A stretch of DNA of 64,000 nt, taken from NCBI GenBank assembly GCA_934668695.1, contig CAKUOD010000004.1:42977-106976 (forward strand). Direction: 5' to 3'. The position numbers and the translations under genes were made by a program. The stretch comes from an uncultured Collinsella sp. GTDB lineage: Bacteria > Actinomycetota > Coriobacteriia > Coriobacteriales > Coriobacteriaceae. Shown here piece by piece: positions 27,262 through 36,206 of this stretch (its first letter is position 1; the number at the start of each line of letters is the position of its first letter). The notes beneath the pieces were generated by a model. It ran no database searches. It saw only the letters and a program-made list of their open reading frames with translations, and was not told where the DNA came from.

Positions 27262-28242
27262 ATGAGCGATTTCCTAAACCGTATGAAGTCTGCCGCCAAG
27301 GCCGACCTTAAGACCATCGTCCTGCCCGAGGGCGAGGACCCGCGCACCATCGTCGCGGCGAACAAGATCATCGAAGAGGGCCTGGCCAACATCGTCATCC
27401 TGGGCGATCCCAACGAGATCAACGTTCCCGGCGCCACCGTCATCGACCCGCGCAACGCCGAGAAGCACGAGGAGTACGCGCAGAAGTTTGCCGAGCTCCG
27501 CGCTAAGAAGGGCGTCACCATCGAGCAGGCTCGCGCCCAGGTGATGGATGCCACCTACTTTGGCACCATGATGGTCAAGATGGGCGATGCCGACGGTCTG
27601 GTCTCCGGCGCCTGCCACTCCACCGCCGACACTCTGCGCCCCGCGCTGCAGATCCTCAAGACCGCCCCGGGCACCAAGCTGGTCTCGGCCTTCTTCGTGA
27701 TGTGCACCGACACCCCGCAGTTTGGCACCGACGGCACGCTGATCTTCGCCGACTGCGGCCTCAACATCAACCCGTCCTCTGACGAACTCTCCGAGATCGC
27801 CATCGCCTCGGCCCACTCCTGGTCCACCTTCATGGGCAATGTCGAGCCGCACGTGGCCATGCTCTCCTACTCCACCATGGGCTCCGCCGGCGGCGAGGTC
27901 GCCAAGAAGGTCCAAGAGGCTGTGAAGTTCTGCAAGGAGAAGGCTCCCGAGCTCGCCATCGATGGCGACCTGCAGCTCGATGCCGCTATCGTCCCCACCG
28001 TCGCCCAGCTCAAGGCTCCCGGCTCCTCCGTTGCCGGCAAGGCCAACGTGCTCGTGTTCCCCGACCTCGAGGCCGGCAACATCGGCTACAAGCTGGTCCA
28101 GCGCTTCGCCGGCGCCGATGCCTACGGCCCCATCCTGCAGGGCATCGCCAAGCCGGTCAATGACCTTTCGCGCGGCTGCTCTGCCGACGACATCGTGGGT
28201 GTCGTGGCCATCACCGCCGTCCAGGCTCAGATGGCTGAGTAG
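27262..28242 (+). CDS. pta: Phosphate acetyltransferase
   Basis: Pta converts acetyl-CoA and phosphate to acetyl phosphate, feeding acetate kinase for ATP formation. The 326 residues fit the short Pta form without the N-terminal P-loop domain. Typical blocks are KTIVLPEGEDPRTIVAA, GDADGLVSGACHSTADTLRP and GKANVLVFPDLEAGNIGYKL. The start has a GTAAGGAG site. It faces the acetate kinase genes convergently across a 480-base gap, so it is not in one operon with them. Confidence 0.95.
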   Translation: MSDFLNRMKSAAKADLKTIVLPEGEDPRTIVAANKIIEEGLANIVILGDPNEINVPGATVIDPRNAEKHEEYAQKFAELRAKKGVTIEQARAQVMDATYFGTMMVKMGDADGLVSGACHSTADTLRPALQILKTAPGTKLVSAFFVMCTDTPQFGTDGTLIFADCGLNINPSSDELSEIAIASAHSWSTFMGNVEPHVAMLSYSTMGSAGGEVAKKVQEAVKFCKEKAPELAIDGDLQLDAAIVPTVAQLKAPGSSVAGKANVLVFPDLEAGNIGYKLVQRFAGADAYGPILQGIAKPVNDLSRGCSADDIVGVVAITAVQAQMAE

Positions 28243-28258
28243 CGGACGTACCCCCTCG

Positions 28259-28383
28259 GGTTCCTACAGGTTAAAGCTCTGAAAACGTCCTCGGACATGT
28301 CGGAAGCCCCCGCTGCGCACTACGTGCGGCGGGGGCTTCCTCCGTCCTGCGGGATGTTTTCAGAGCTTTACCCTGTAGGAACC
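28259..28383. repeat. Nested inverted repeat downstream of pta
   Basis: Arms at 28259-28286 and 28356-28383 match in 27 of 28 positions. Inside lies a second stem, GGAAGCCCCCGC against GCGGGGGCTTCC. The layout (long site-specific arms around an inner hairpin at a convergent junction) is that of elements A and B. It starts 16 bases after the pta stop. Confidence 0.78.
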
Positions 28384-28385
28384 CT

Positions 28386-28667
28386 ACCGCCACATGGCAT
28401 TTAGGGAATCTGGGGTGGACGGCGGCTTGGCTACGAGCTGGGGCAGAGAATCTGGATGGGCGGATGACGTTGTTGAAAGCGTGGGCGTTGCCGGGGATGA
28501 TCACTTTGGGTTCGAATGGTTGATGGGGGCCTCGGCGGCTTTCCAACCGGAAAATGTGTCCCGGTTTGGGAGCTTATTGTGGGATGCGGTTTCCCAAACA
28601 TGCCTCAACCGGAAAGTGTGTCCCGGAATTCTTGCTCAAAATGGGATGGATTTTCTGCCCGGTAGCA
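28386..28667. other. Non-coding stretch with a repeated 21-mer
   Basis: No convincing gene is seen. A 21-base sequence with core CCGGAAAATGTGTCCCGG occurs at 28544-28564 and again, with one change, at 28606-28626. Between them TTTGGGA and TCCCAAA form a loose inverted repeat. The function is unknown, and it could be the remains of a small mobile repeat. Confidence 0.45.
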
Positions 28668-28707
28668 AAAAGGCCTCCGGAGCTGTTGCTCTGGAGGCCT
28701 TTTTGTC
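28668..28707. terminator. Bidirectional terminator between pta and ackA1
   Basis: AAAAAGGCCTCC and GGAGGCCTTTTT are perfect 12-base arms around a 14- to 16-base loop, with A- and T-runs on both sides, so it can act on both strands. It lies 18 bases from the stop of the acetate kinase gene. Confidence 0.85.
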
Positions 28708-28724
28708 AATTACAGACGAATACG

Positions 28725-29903
28725 TTAGTTGTTCTTGGTCAGGCGTTCGACGTCGTGAGCGATCATGTATTCCTCGTCGGTGGGGATGACCATGACCGTG
28801 ACGGAAGAGCCGGCGGCGCTGATGACCTGCGGACCGTTGCCCACGGCCTCGCGGTTCTTGTTGTTGTCGATGCGCACGCCCAGCCACTCAAAGCAGTCGC
28901 AGAAGGCCTTGCGGATCGACCAGTCATTCTCGCCGATGCCGGCGGTAAAGGTAATGGTGTCCACGCCCGCCATGGAGGCAATCATGGAACCGGCCTGCTG
29001 CATGGCCTTGTAGGCGAACATATCGAAGGCGAGCAGGCAGCGCTCGTCGCCCTCGGAGGCGCGCGTACGGATGTCACGGGCGTCGTTGGAGATGCCCGAG
29101 ATGGCAAGCAGACCGGACTGCTTGTTCATCATGTCGTCGACTTCCTGGTAGCTGTAGCCGCCCTCGCGCTGCAGGTAGCACACGGTGGCCGGGTCGATGG
29201 AACCGCAACGGGTGCCCATCATCAGGCCGTCGAGCGGCGTGAGGCCCATCGTGGTATCGCGGCACACACCGTCCTCGATAGCAGCGAGCGAAGCGCCGTT
29301 GCCCAGGTGGCAGGAAAGCAGACGGTGGCAGCGCGTGCCCAAAATCTCCTTGGCCATCATCCACTCGTAACGGTGGCTCGTGCCGTGGGCGCCGTACTTG
29401 CGCACGTGGTACTTGTCGCACACGTCCTTGGGCAGCGCATAGGTGTAGGCGACCTCGGGCATGGTCATGTGGAACGACGTATCGAAAACAGCCACGTTGG
29501 GCAGCTCCGGATACTTCTCGCGGCAATACTCAATTGCTGCGGCCTCGCCGTAGTTGTGCAGCGGGGCAAGCGGCGCCACCTCAAGGATCTTGGCCATGAC
29601 CTCATCGTCGACGACCGCGGAATCATCGAAGTACCAGCCGCCCTGAACGATACGGTGGCCGATGCCGTCGATCGTAAAGTCGGTCTTCTCGAGCTCCTCG
29701 AGCACGCGCGCAATGGCAGAGCGATGGTCGGGGAAGGGAATCTCCTCGGTCTGCTTGGCGCCACCGTTCTCGGAGTGGCCAAAGATGCCCATCTCAGAGC
29801 CGATACGCTCGCAGTTGCCCTTGGCGAAAGCCTCGCGGGTATCGGTGTCCAAAAGCTGATATTTAAGGCTCGAGCTGCCGGCGTTGACAACAAGTACGTT
29901 CAT
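28725..29903 (-). CDS. ackA: Acetate kinase, paralogue 1
   Basis: AckA transfers phosphate from acetyl phosphate to ADP. The 392 residues contain NAGSSSLKYQLLD at the N-terminus, the catalytic region VFDTSFHMTMPEVAYTYALP, HGTSHRYEW, HLGNGASLAAI and FTAGIGENDWSIR. The GAAGGAG ribosome site fits. A second full-length acetate kinase gene lies directly upstream on the same strand. The two proteins are clearly homologous but differ at many positions, so this is an older duplication. Confidence 0.95.
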   Translation of the reverse strand: MNVLVVNAGSSSLKYQLLDTDTREAFAKGNCERIGSEMGIFGHSENGGAKQTEEIPFPDHRSAIARVLEELEKTDFTIDGIGHRIVQGGWYFDDSAVVDDEVMAKILEVAPLAPLHNYGEAAAIEYCREKYPELPNVAVFDTSFHMTMPEVAYTYALPKDVCDKYHVRKYGAHGTSHRYEWMMAKEILGTRCHRLLSCHLGNGASLAAIEDGVCRDTTMGLTPLDGLMMGTRCGSIDPATVCYLQREGGYSYQEVDDMMNKQSGLLAISGISNDARDIRTRASEGDERCLLAFDMFAYKAMQQAGSMIASMAGVDTITFTAGIGENDWSIRKAFCDCFEWLGVRIDNNKNREAVGNGPQVISAAGSSVTVMVIPTDEEYMIAHDVERLTKNN

Positions 29904-30017
29904 GAGACTCCTTCGTGATTACAGTACGGTCGGCAAACCCATAAGGCGGCCGTATCCTTAATAAGAAGTTATCAGAATTCAATAAATATCTATTAAACTC
30001 TTCGCCCAAAGCGCATA

Positions 30018-30055
30018 AAAGGGGGCTGAACGGCACAAGGCCATCCAGTCCCCTC
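30018..30055 (-). terminator. Probable terminator of ackA paralogue 2
   Basis: On the minus strand GGGGACTGG pairs imperfectly with CAGCCCC and is followed by CTTTTATG. It lies just after the stop at 30068 and upstream of ackA paralogue 1. Confidence 0.5.
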
Positions 30056-30067
30056 CCCTTGCATCAA

Positions 30068-31246
30068 TTACTTGCCGTTGACGATGCGTTCGACGTCGGA
30101 AGCGATCATAAACTCCTCGTCCGTGGGGATGACGAAGATCTTGACCTTGGAATCCTTGGCGGACAGGCACCAAGCGCCGTCGCCACGCAGGGCGTTGCGA
30201 GCGTGATCCATCTTGACGCCCATAAAGGCCAGACGGTCGGCCACGCCGGCGCGGACGGCCGGAGCGTGCTCGCCGATGCCGGCGGTAAAGACGAGCGTGT
30301 CCATGCCGCACATGGACGTTGCCATCTCGGCGGCCTTGGCGGCAATCTTGTAGACGAACATATCGAAGGCGAGCTGAGCCTCGGGATCGCCAGCAGCGGC
30401 GAGCTCCTCGACGTTGCGGCAGTCGTTGGTCTTGCCGCCGGTCACAGCCATGAGGCCAGACTTCTTGTTCATCATCTCGTCAACCTCGTCGAAGGTGTAG
30501 CCGCCCTCGCGCTGCAGGTAGCACACGGTAGCCGGGTCGATGGAGCCGCAACGGGTACCCATCATGACGCCGTCGAGCGGGGTGAGACCCATGGTGGTGT
30601 CCATGCACTTGCCGTCCTCGATAGCGCACAGGGAAGCGCCGGAGCCGATGTGGCACACGACAACCTTGCGGGCCTCGCCGTTGGTCATCTCGGCAACCTT
30701 CTTGGAGATGTAGCGGTAGCTGGTGCCGTGGGCGCCGTACTTACGAATGTGCAGTTTGTCGCAGACGTCCTTGGGCAGGGCGTAGGTCTTGGCGACCTCG
30801 GGCATGTTGAAGTGGAAAGCGGTGTCGTAGACCGTGACGTTGGGCAGGTCGGGATACTGCTCCAGGCAGAACTCGATAACGTTGGCCTCGGGGTTGTTGT
30901 GCAGCGGGGCGAGCGGGGCGACCTCGCGGATCTTGGCGAGAACGTCCTCGTCGACGAGGGAGGAATCGCCAAAGTACCAACCGCCCTGAACGATGCGGTG
31001 GCCGATGCCCTCGATCTTGACGCCGTTGGCCTCGAGGTCCTTCAGGACGACCTCGATGGCGACCTTGTGGTCGGGGAACTCGATGTTCTCGGTCACCTTC
31101 TTGGAGCCGTTGGCAGCGTGGGTGAAGGTACCGCCGGTAAAGCAGACGCGCTCGCAGGAGCCCTTTGCGGACACCTTGCGGGACTTGGTATCGATGACCT
31201 GATACTTAAGGGTCGAAGATCCTGCGTTGACGACCAGAACGTTCAT
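30068..31246 (-). CDS. ackA: Acetate kinase, paralogue 2
   Basis: A second complete acetate kinase of 392 residues has all family signatures: NAGSSTLKYQVID, VYDTAFHFNMPEVAKTYALP, HGTSYRYI, HIGSGASLCAI and FTAGIGEHAPAVR. In paralogue 1 the corresponding phosphate-binding loop reads HLGNGASL. One of the two may prefer propionate or butyrate-type acyl phosphates, but the sequence does not show which. A GGGAG site precedes the ATG. Each copy appears to have its own leader and terminator. Confidence 0.93.
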   Translation of the reverse strand: MNVLVVNAGSSTLKYQVIDTKSRKVSAKGSCERVCFTGGTFTHAANGSKKVTENIEFPDHKVAIEVVLKDLEANGVKIEGIGHRIVQGGWYFGDSSLVDEDVLAKIREVAPLAPLHNNPEANVIEFCLEQYPDLPNVTVYDTAFHFNMPEVAKTYALPKDVCDKLHIRKYGAHGTSYRYISKKVAEMTNGEARKVVVCHIGSGASLCAIEDGKCMDTTMGLTPLDGVMMGTRCGSIDPATVCYLQREGGYTFDEVDEMMNKKSGLMAVTGGKTNDCRNVEELAAAGDPEAQLAFDMFVYKIAAKAAEMATSMCGMDTLVFTAGIGEHAPAVRAGVADRLAFMGVKMDHARNALRGDGAWCLSAKDSKVKIFVIPTDEEFMIASDVERIVNGK

Positions 31247-31297
31247 GTGTCTCCCTACTAACAGGCGGTGTGGCGCCGCCAGGTTACATACGCTTCA

Positions 31298-31335
31298 ATA
31301 ATAAACCCAAACGCCCTCGCGCTCGGGTTTATTGC
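31298..31335 (-). terminator. Terminator of the HIT gene
   Basis: AATAAACCC and GGGTTTATT form a 9-bp stem around a GC-rich loop, with TATTG following on the minus strand. It lies about 60 bases after the HIT gene stop. Confidence 0.6.
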
Positions 31336-31393
31336 GTTGATATATAAGTTATCGATGCCGTAGCTTCCGCTTCATTGCGCGGCGCAGGCGCCC

Positions 31394-31729
31394 TCAGATG
31401 AGGTTCTCGCCCAGGTTCTTGCCGCCGAGAACGTGCATGTGGAAGTGCATAACGGTCTGGCCGGCGTTGACGCCCTTGTTGGAGATGACGCGGAAACCGT
31501 CCTCCAGACCCTTGGCCTTGGCGACCTCCTGGATGGCGTGAGCCATGGCGCCCATGGTCTCGGCAGGCACGTTGTCGGCGATGTCGCTGTAGTGCTTCTT
31601 GGGGATCACGAGCGTATGGACCGGCGCCTGAGGGTTAAGGTCGTCGAACGCGATGACCTGGTCGTTCTCATAGACAACGGTCGAAGGGATCTCGTGGTTG
31701 GCGATTTTGCAGAAGATGCAATCACACAT
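31394..31729 (-). CDS. HIT (histidine triad) family hydrolase
   Basis: The 111-residue protein has the Hint-type signature CIFCKIANHEIPSTVVYEND at the N-terminus and the triad HFHMHVLGG at the C-terminus. Such enzymes hydrolyse nucleoside phosphoramidates and AMP-linked substrates. The start is supported by AAAGGA. It appears to be a single-gene unit. Confidence 0.94.
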   Translation of the reverse strand: MCDCIFCKIANHEIPSTVVYENDQVIAFDDLNPQAPVHTLVIPKKHYSDIADNVPAETMGAMAHAIQEVAKAKGLEDGFRVISNKGVNAGQTVMHFHMHVLGGKNLGENLI

Positions 31730-31880
31730 GGCTGGTTCCTTTCTAGTGACAACGCAAAAAGTCGTGTTGTTCAGTGAAACACCAAAACAGTTTAGCCCAC
31801 TTCAAAGATCCCAATTGAGCGAATTCTATTCCCCGGCAATCGCAATGGCCAGAGGGCTTCATCCATCCATATGCTCGTAC

Positions 31881-33101
31881 CTATTCAGAGCGTTTGACCT
31901 CGGGAATGATCAATACCGGGAGGACAGATAGACCATAAAGCAGAGTAATAAGCATCATTTGTTTGTCGTAATCTGAACCGGAAATAGCCGCAATCCCAAT
32001 AGGAAGCATATAAGAACCCAAAAGGCTAACTTCGGCCATAATGCCGCCAGCACTGCCTGCATAACGAGTGCCGATTTCTGCAAATGAGACTGGCAGAGCC
32101 TGAACAACTGGACCCATCATGCTCGTAACGATGCCGCACACCGCAAGCAAAACCCCCATGGACTTTAAGCCCGAGGCAAACCACGCAACCGCAATTGAAA
32201 TGGAACCAAGAAGCCCGACAATCACAAGATACGGTCGCGTAAGGCGGCATTTGCCGTAAAGAATCGGAGCAATCAAGCAACCGACAATCCCAGCAGCGGT
32301 TGTCAGCGCCGCCATTTCGCCGGCCGTCGAGGCATCGGTGCCTCGCACAAGCTCAAGAGCCTGAGGCAGCACACCAGAAAAGGCGGTCGTGGCAGCAAGT
32401 GAGAAAGCGGCGCAAATCGCGCAAAGCCAAACGTTGCGCGAGCGAAATGCAGTCAAAAGTGCTTGGTCGTGCTCAATGCCATCAGGAATAAGTGAGTCAT
32501 TCTGCACGTTCCTACCAAATATGCTCCAGAAGATAGTCAGAACGGCCAACAACCCTTCTGCAGCTGTATAGCCCATTAGTACGGAAGGCATAAACGCCGA
32601 TGACGCCTGGGCCGCCGCGATGCCAAAGCAAGTCGCCGCATAGTAAATGCCCATCGCAACATCCGTCTTATCTGCAAACCAAAGTCCAAGCGTCTTTGCA
32701 TTATTGGCAGTCAATGCCGCCATCCCCACGCCAATGCAAAACATCGAGACAAGTTGAGCAGGAAAGTTCGATAGGCTGATTATTCTGATCGCGCCGCCAA
32801 CTAAGGAAACGCAAAACCCGCCAAGTATCACTACTTTGGGCCCAAACCTATCTCCAAGTGATCCGAACGGAAGACTAAAGAAAACCGCCGCGAGCATTGG
32901 CGCCAGAAAGAGAGACGAGAATCCGACAGGGTCGATATTCATCTGAGGCATGATGACCGTGGCGTAGGCGGCGACCTGATACTGCATATAGTTGCCCAAA
33001 AAACAGAGGCCACACGTCAACAGCAATATTAACCAGCGGTAACCGCTCGAAGCCGGCCCCTGCTCATCCCTGAGCGTTATTTCCCGTGCGTCACCGTCCA
33101 T
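31881..33101 (-). CDS. MFS transporter (first of a pair)
   Basis: The 406-residue major facilitator protein has about 12 membrane segments and a loop motif GSLGDRFGPKVVILGGF between helices 2 and 3. It is clearly related to the neighbouring MFS gene (both have RW(L/M)IL, CLI/CGLCF, NYMQYQV-like openings). The substrate is unknown. The ATG at 33099-33101 follows GAGGTG and is preferred over a GTG three codons upstream. The gene belongs to an AT-richer block, 31880-37040, with a second carrier, an esterase and a MerR regulator. Confidence 0.88.
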   Translation of the reverse strand: MDGDAREITLRDEQGPASSGYRWLILLLTCGLCFLGNYMQYQVAAYATVIMPQMNIDPVGFSSLFLAPMLAAVFFSLPFGSLGDRFGPKVVILGGFCVSLVGGAIRIISLSNFPAQLVSMFCIGVGMAALTANNAKTLGLWFADKTDVAMGIYYAATCFGIAAAQASSAFMPSVLMGYTAAEGLLAVLTIFWSIFGRNVQNDSLIPDGIEHDQALLTAFRSRNVWLCAICAAFSLAATTAFSGVLPQALELVRGTDASTAGEMAALTTAAGIVGCLIAPILYGKCRLTRPYLVIVGLLGSISIAVAWFASGLKSMGVLLAVCGIVTSMMGPVVQALPVSFAEIGTRYAGSAGGIMAEVSLLGSYMLPIGIAAISGSDYDKQMMLITLLYGLSVLPVLIIPEVKRSE

Positions 33102-33120
33102 GGTGCCCACCTCACTTTAA

Positions 33121-33160
33121 AAATGGTCGCGTCCCCTATCATCAGGAGGCCGCGACCATG
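33121..33160 (-). terminator. Terminator between the two MFS genes
   Basis: ATGGTCGCG and CGCGACCAT form a perfect 9-bp stem followed on the minus strand by TTTTTAAAG, a good factor-independent terminator after the 33176-34393 gene. Confidence 0.8.
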
Positions 33161-33175
33161 CGAAACAGCGTTCTA

Positions 33176-34393
33176 TTATATTTCAGTGGCCTCAGGCATC
33201 TCGGCTTTTGCCGCAGCGCCAGTTTCAGGCAGCATCGCAATAGGCAAAACACTGGCGAGGAAGAGAATCGATTCGATCGTAAAGTTCAACGTCCAATTGT
33301 CGCCAGAAATTGACGAGACAATAACGGGAACAAAATAGGAGCAAAGAAGGCCAACGGTACCGATTATTCCGCCAGCGCTACCAGCATATTTTGCACCAAT
33401 CTCGGGAAGGTCAGGAGTCATTGCCTGAATAATAGGGCCGGAAAGAGCCGTCATAAAACCGTTGAGGACGAGAGCCACCCACATGACGGTGCCAAGCGGC
33501 AAAAACCAGTTTGCAACCATTACAACAGCGGCAATCACCGTCGTTACAATGAGAAACGGCTTGTTCTTACCGAGCTTGAGGACGGCAGCCGGTCCCGCAA
33601 AACAGGCAAAGAAGCTGCCGACAGTAATGATTGCTGCCATAGATCCAGCAGTAGCAGTATCAACACCGCGAACGAGTTCGAGTGCAGACGGGAGAATTGC
33701 ACAATATGCCGTGGTTGAAGCGAGGGTTAGGCCATAAGCCAAGGCAATGCACCAAACGCCGCGCGACTTTGCGGCAATCTTAATGTACTTCATGACCGGC
33801 TCGGGCTCGGGCATGGGCTCGCCCTCCGGGACGTTCCTCATAAAGAAGATCCACAGAGCAGCAGCTACAGCTTCGGCAATAGCAGCAACCAGATAAGACA
33901 CGTCAAGCGAAGGAAAATAAGTGCTGAATGCCTGGGCTATCACGATGGACACACATGAAGCGGCATAGAAAACTCCCACGGCAAGGGAGGTCTGCTGTTT
34001 AAACCAGGAACCCAGTACCTTTGCCAGGTTGGCATTGAGCGCCGCAATGCCAAAGCCGATCATAAACATCGAAACGATCTGCATGGTAAAGTCATTAATC
34101 ATGAAATAGCGCAGAAAGCCGCCCACGGCAGAAAGCACCATGCCAATTGACACGACAAGCTTAACGCCGTAGCGATCAGCAAGAGATCCTGCTGGAATCG
34201 ACAAAAACACAGCGGTGAGCATCGGCATCAGCATAAGATTGGTAAGTCCACCAGCATCGATACCGAGAGTCGTCATCACAACGACGCCCCACGCTGAAAC
34301 CTGATATTGCATGAAGTTTGCCATAAAACAAATGAGACAAACTACGAATAAAATCATCCATCGATAACCCGATAGCTTTTCTTCTTGAGCCAT
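33176..34393 (-). CDS. MFS transporter (second of a pair)
   Basis: The 405-residue, 12-helix MFS protein has PAGSLADRYGVKLVVSIGM between helices 2 and 3. It is paralogous to the downstream carrier, so a local duplication is likely. It lies 77 bases behind the carboxylesterase gene on the same strand, which suggests import of an ester compound or export of the product. The start has AAGGAG at proper spacing. Confidence 0.9.
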   Translation of the reverse strand: MAQEEKLSGYRWMILFVVCLICFMANFMQYQVSAWGVVVMTTLGIDAGGLTNLMLMPMLTAVFLSIPAGSLADRYGVKLVVSIGMVLSAVGGFLRYFMINDFTMQIVSMFMIGFGIAALNANLAKVLGSWFKQQTSLAVGVFYAASCVSIVIAQAFSTYFPSLDVSYLVAAIAEAVAAALWIFFMRNVPEGEPMPEPEPVMKYIKIAAKSRGVWCIALAYGLTLASTTAYCAILPSALELVRGVDTATAGSMAAIITVGSFFACFAGPAAVLKLGKNKPFLIVTTVIAAVVMVANWFLPLGTVMWVALVLNGFMTALSGPIIQAMTPDLPEIGAKYAGSAGGIIGTVGLLCSYFVPVIVSSISGDNWTLNFTIESILFLASVLPIAMLPETGAAAKAEMPEATEI

Positions 34394-34470
34394 TTCTTTC
34401 TCCTTACGCAGGGATAGTTCAAGCTGAATTCAATGGGGCTAATCAGCCCACTCCATTGCGGTTTCTTTCA

Positions 34471-35961
34471 CTAATCGTTGAGTAGCACCTCGTACATAGG
34501 ACGGAACACCGAATCTTCTTTCGCATGCAGCGAATGCACCGGCTTCCACTCGTTGTCGTCAATTACCATATGAATGTGGTTCTCAGCGGTATAGGGGTCC
34601 CATGGCGCCTTGCCTTCAACAATCGGCTTGCCCGTCTTCGCAAAGCTGAACCACGCATCGTTCACTTCATCCGCGAGATGCGCTGGAGGATTGTCGCCCG
34701 TAAACATCAGACCACTCGCGGTATCAAGATTCTTAAAAACGAACGGCACCTCGATTGCGTGGCAAGAACCCATTCCCTCGACACGAGATTTATAACGGAA
34801 CAAATAGTTGTACACGGGTTTAAACGCCGACTGCTCTTCAGCCATAAGGTCGGTGCCGACAAAGAAACCGGTTGAGTTCATAAAATTGGTGTAATTCTCG
34901 GCAAAATCGCGCTCAGGCCATGCCTCTCGATATGCCTGCTCCCAGTAATCAATATCAATCTGATCATCAAAATGAATCGGGAATTGGCCGTGCCAGAATC
35001 CGGGAAGGTCATCGAAGTAGAAATGGAAATACGTAAACTCGTCCTCGGTACACCCAATCATAATATCGATATCCTTGGCTGCGCCCTCCGCCCAGGCCTT
35101 CATCGGCTTTTTAGGAAGGAAAGTACCGTCGCAAACCGGCGAGAAAATTAGCGACACTTCGTAAGTATGACGATCGCACCACACCTGCATGCCCTCAATG
35201 AGCTCGTCTGCTGACTTCGCCAAGAGATCTTGGGCGGTTTTGCATCCCATGATTTCGGCGAACTCCCGAGCAAAGTGCTCGCCGCGCTCACGGGTCTTAT
35301 AAAGCTGGATAGGGCCGGATTCCAAAATCGCACGTTGGAAATACTTATTTGCCTCTGGCAAAATGGATAGAAGAGCCTGGCTGGAAGAACCTGCCGACTC
35401 ACCGAAAAGCGTAACGCAATTGGGGTCACCGCCGAAGGCGGAAATATTCTCATGCACCCACTCGAGCGCGCGGATTTGATCAAGAATGGCAAGATAACCA
35501 GCCTCTTTGTAATCCTCTCCACCCGGCAGGCAATCGAGCAGCAGCGATCCAAACAAGTTCAGACGGTAGTTAATCGAAACAATAACGACATCCTTCGCTG
35601 CCGCAAAATTGGAGCCGTTATATAGTGGGTCGGCAGATCCGCCTGAGAAGTAGGCACCTCCATGGATATACACCATGACAGGAAGGTTCTTGCGCTCGTG
35701 TCCCCTGACCCACACGTTAAGGCTCAGGCAATCCTCCCCTTGCTCATGAAGCGAAGCGAGTTCGACTTCATCGATAAACTGCATGGCAGAATGCCCGAAT
35801 TCCACGCATTCAATTTCCTCATCGGAATCGTCAAGGCGCTCGGGGGCACGCCAGCGAAGATCACCTACCGGTTGCTTTGCATAGGGGATGCCCAAAAATG
35901 CTTCAACCCCGTTATCGAGCGTCTTGCCCGAAACTATGCCCGTCCTAGTCTTGACCTTCAT
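34471..35961 (-). CDS. Type B carboxylesterase (alpha/beta hydrolase)
   Basis: The 496-residue esterase has the nucleophile elbow FGESAGSS, the oxyanion motif YIHGGAYFSGGS, EDCLSLNVWV and a late HAIEVPFVF segment carrying the probable catalytic His. No signal peptide is seen, so it should act in the cytoplasm, consistent with the two adjacent carriers supplying a substrate. The family hydrolyses p-nitrobenzyl, phenolic and xenobiotic esters, and the natural substrate here is unknown. The ATG follows GGAAGG. It is divergent from the MerR gene. Confidence 0.9.
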   Translation of the reverse strand: MKVKTRTGIVSGKTLDNGVEAFLGIPYAKQPVGDLRWRAPERLDDSDEEIECVEFGHSAMQFIDEVELASLHEQGEDCLSLNVWVRGHERKNLPVMVYIHGGAYFSGGSADPLYNGSNFAAAKDVVIVSINYRLNLFGSLLLDCLPGGEDYKEAGYLAILDQIRALEWVHENISAFGGDPNCVTLFGESAGSSSQALLSILPEANKYFQRAILESGPIQLYKTRERGEHFAREFAEIMGCKTAQDLLAKSADELIEGMQVWCDRHTYEVSLIFSPVCDGTFLPKKPMKAWAEGAAKDIDIMIGCTEDEFTYFHFYFDDLPGFWHGQFPIHFDDQIDIDYWEQAYREAWPERDFAENYTNFMNSTGFFVGTDLMAEEQSAFKPVYNYLFRYKSRVEGMGSCHAIEVPFVFKNLDTASGLMFTGDNPPAHLADEVNDAWFSFAKTGKPIVEGKAPWDPYTAENHIHMVIDDNEWKPVHSLHAKEDSVFRPMYEVLLND

Positions 35962-36079
35962 TGCTTGTCCTTCCTCACAATTAAGATGCTAGATCGATAT
36001 GGTTTAAGCTAGCTGGCTTGAAGCCATCTTAATATTTGGGGAAAGTCAAAGGTCAACGACGTGTTTCAATGGAATACCA

Positions 36080-36110
36080 ACTGGAAACCAGGCGCTTAAT
36101 ACCGTTCACC
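36080..36110 (+). promoter_or_regulatory. ACCGTTCACC element in the esterase-MerR divergent region
   Basis: ACCGTTCACC (36101-36110) and a degenerate partner ACTGGAAACC (36080-36089) are 21 bases apart. The 23 bases at 36088-36110 match those at 15007-15029 upstream of arcA1 in 20 positions. The regulator is unknown. No matching promoter could be placed at the distance seen in the arcA promoters. Confidence 0.45.
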
Positions 36111-36206
36111 TCGTCAAAACGACCGCTTGCCCGACAATGACGGTGTAACAAACATTAGAATAGCTCCAAGGTTTTGAGTGGCCCTAGGGCAGTCGGAAGG
36201 TGTGAC

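Noticed and set aside
28394..28789. A 131-codon frame between pta and ackA
   Set aside because: It starts without a ribosome site, spans a terminator and the repeated 21-mer, and has no family features.
31881..34393. Membrane LuxR-type regulators of Coriobacteriia
   Set aside because: Both proteins have 12 helices like such sensors but end without a LuxR DNA-binding domain, so they are plain MFS carriers.
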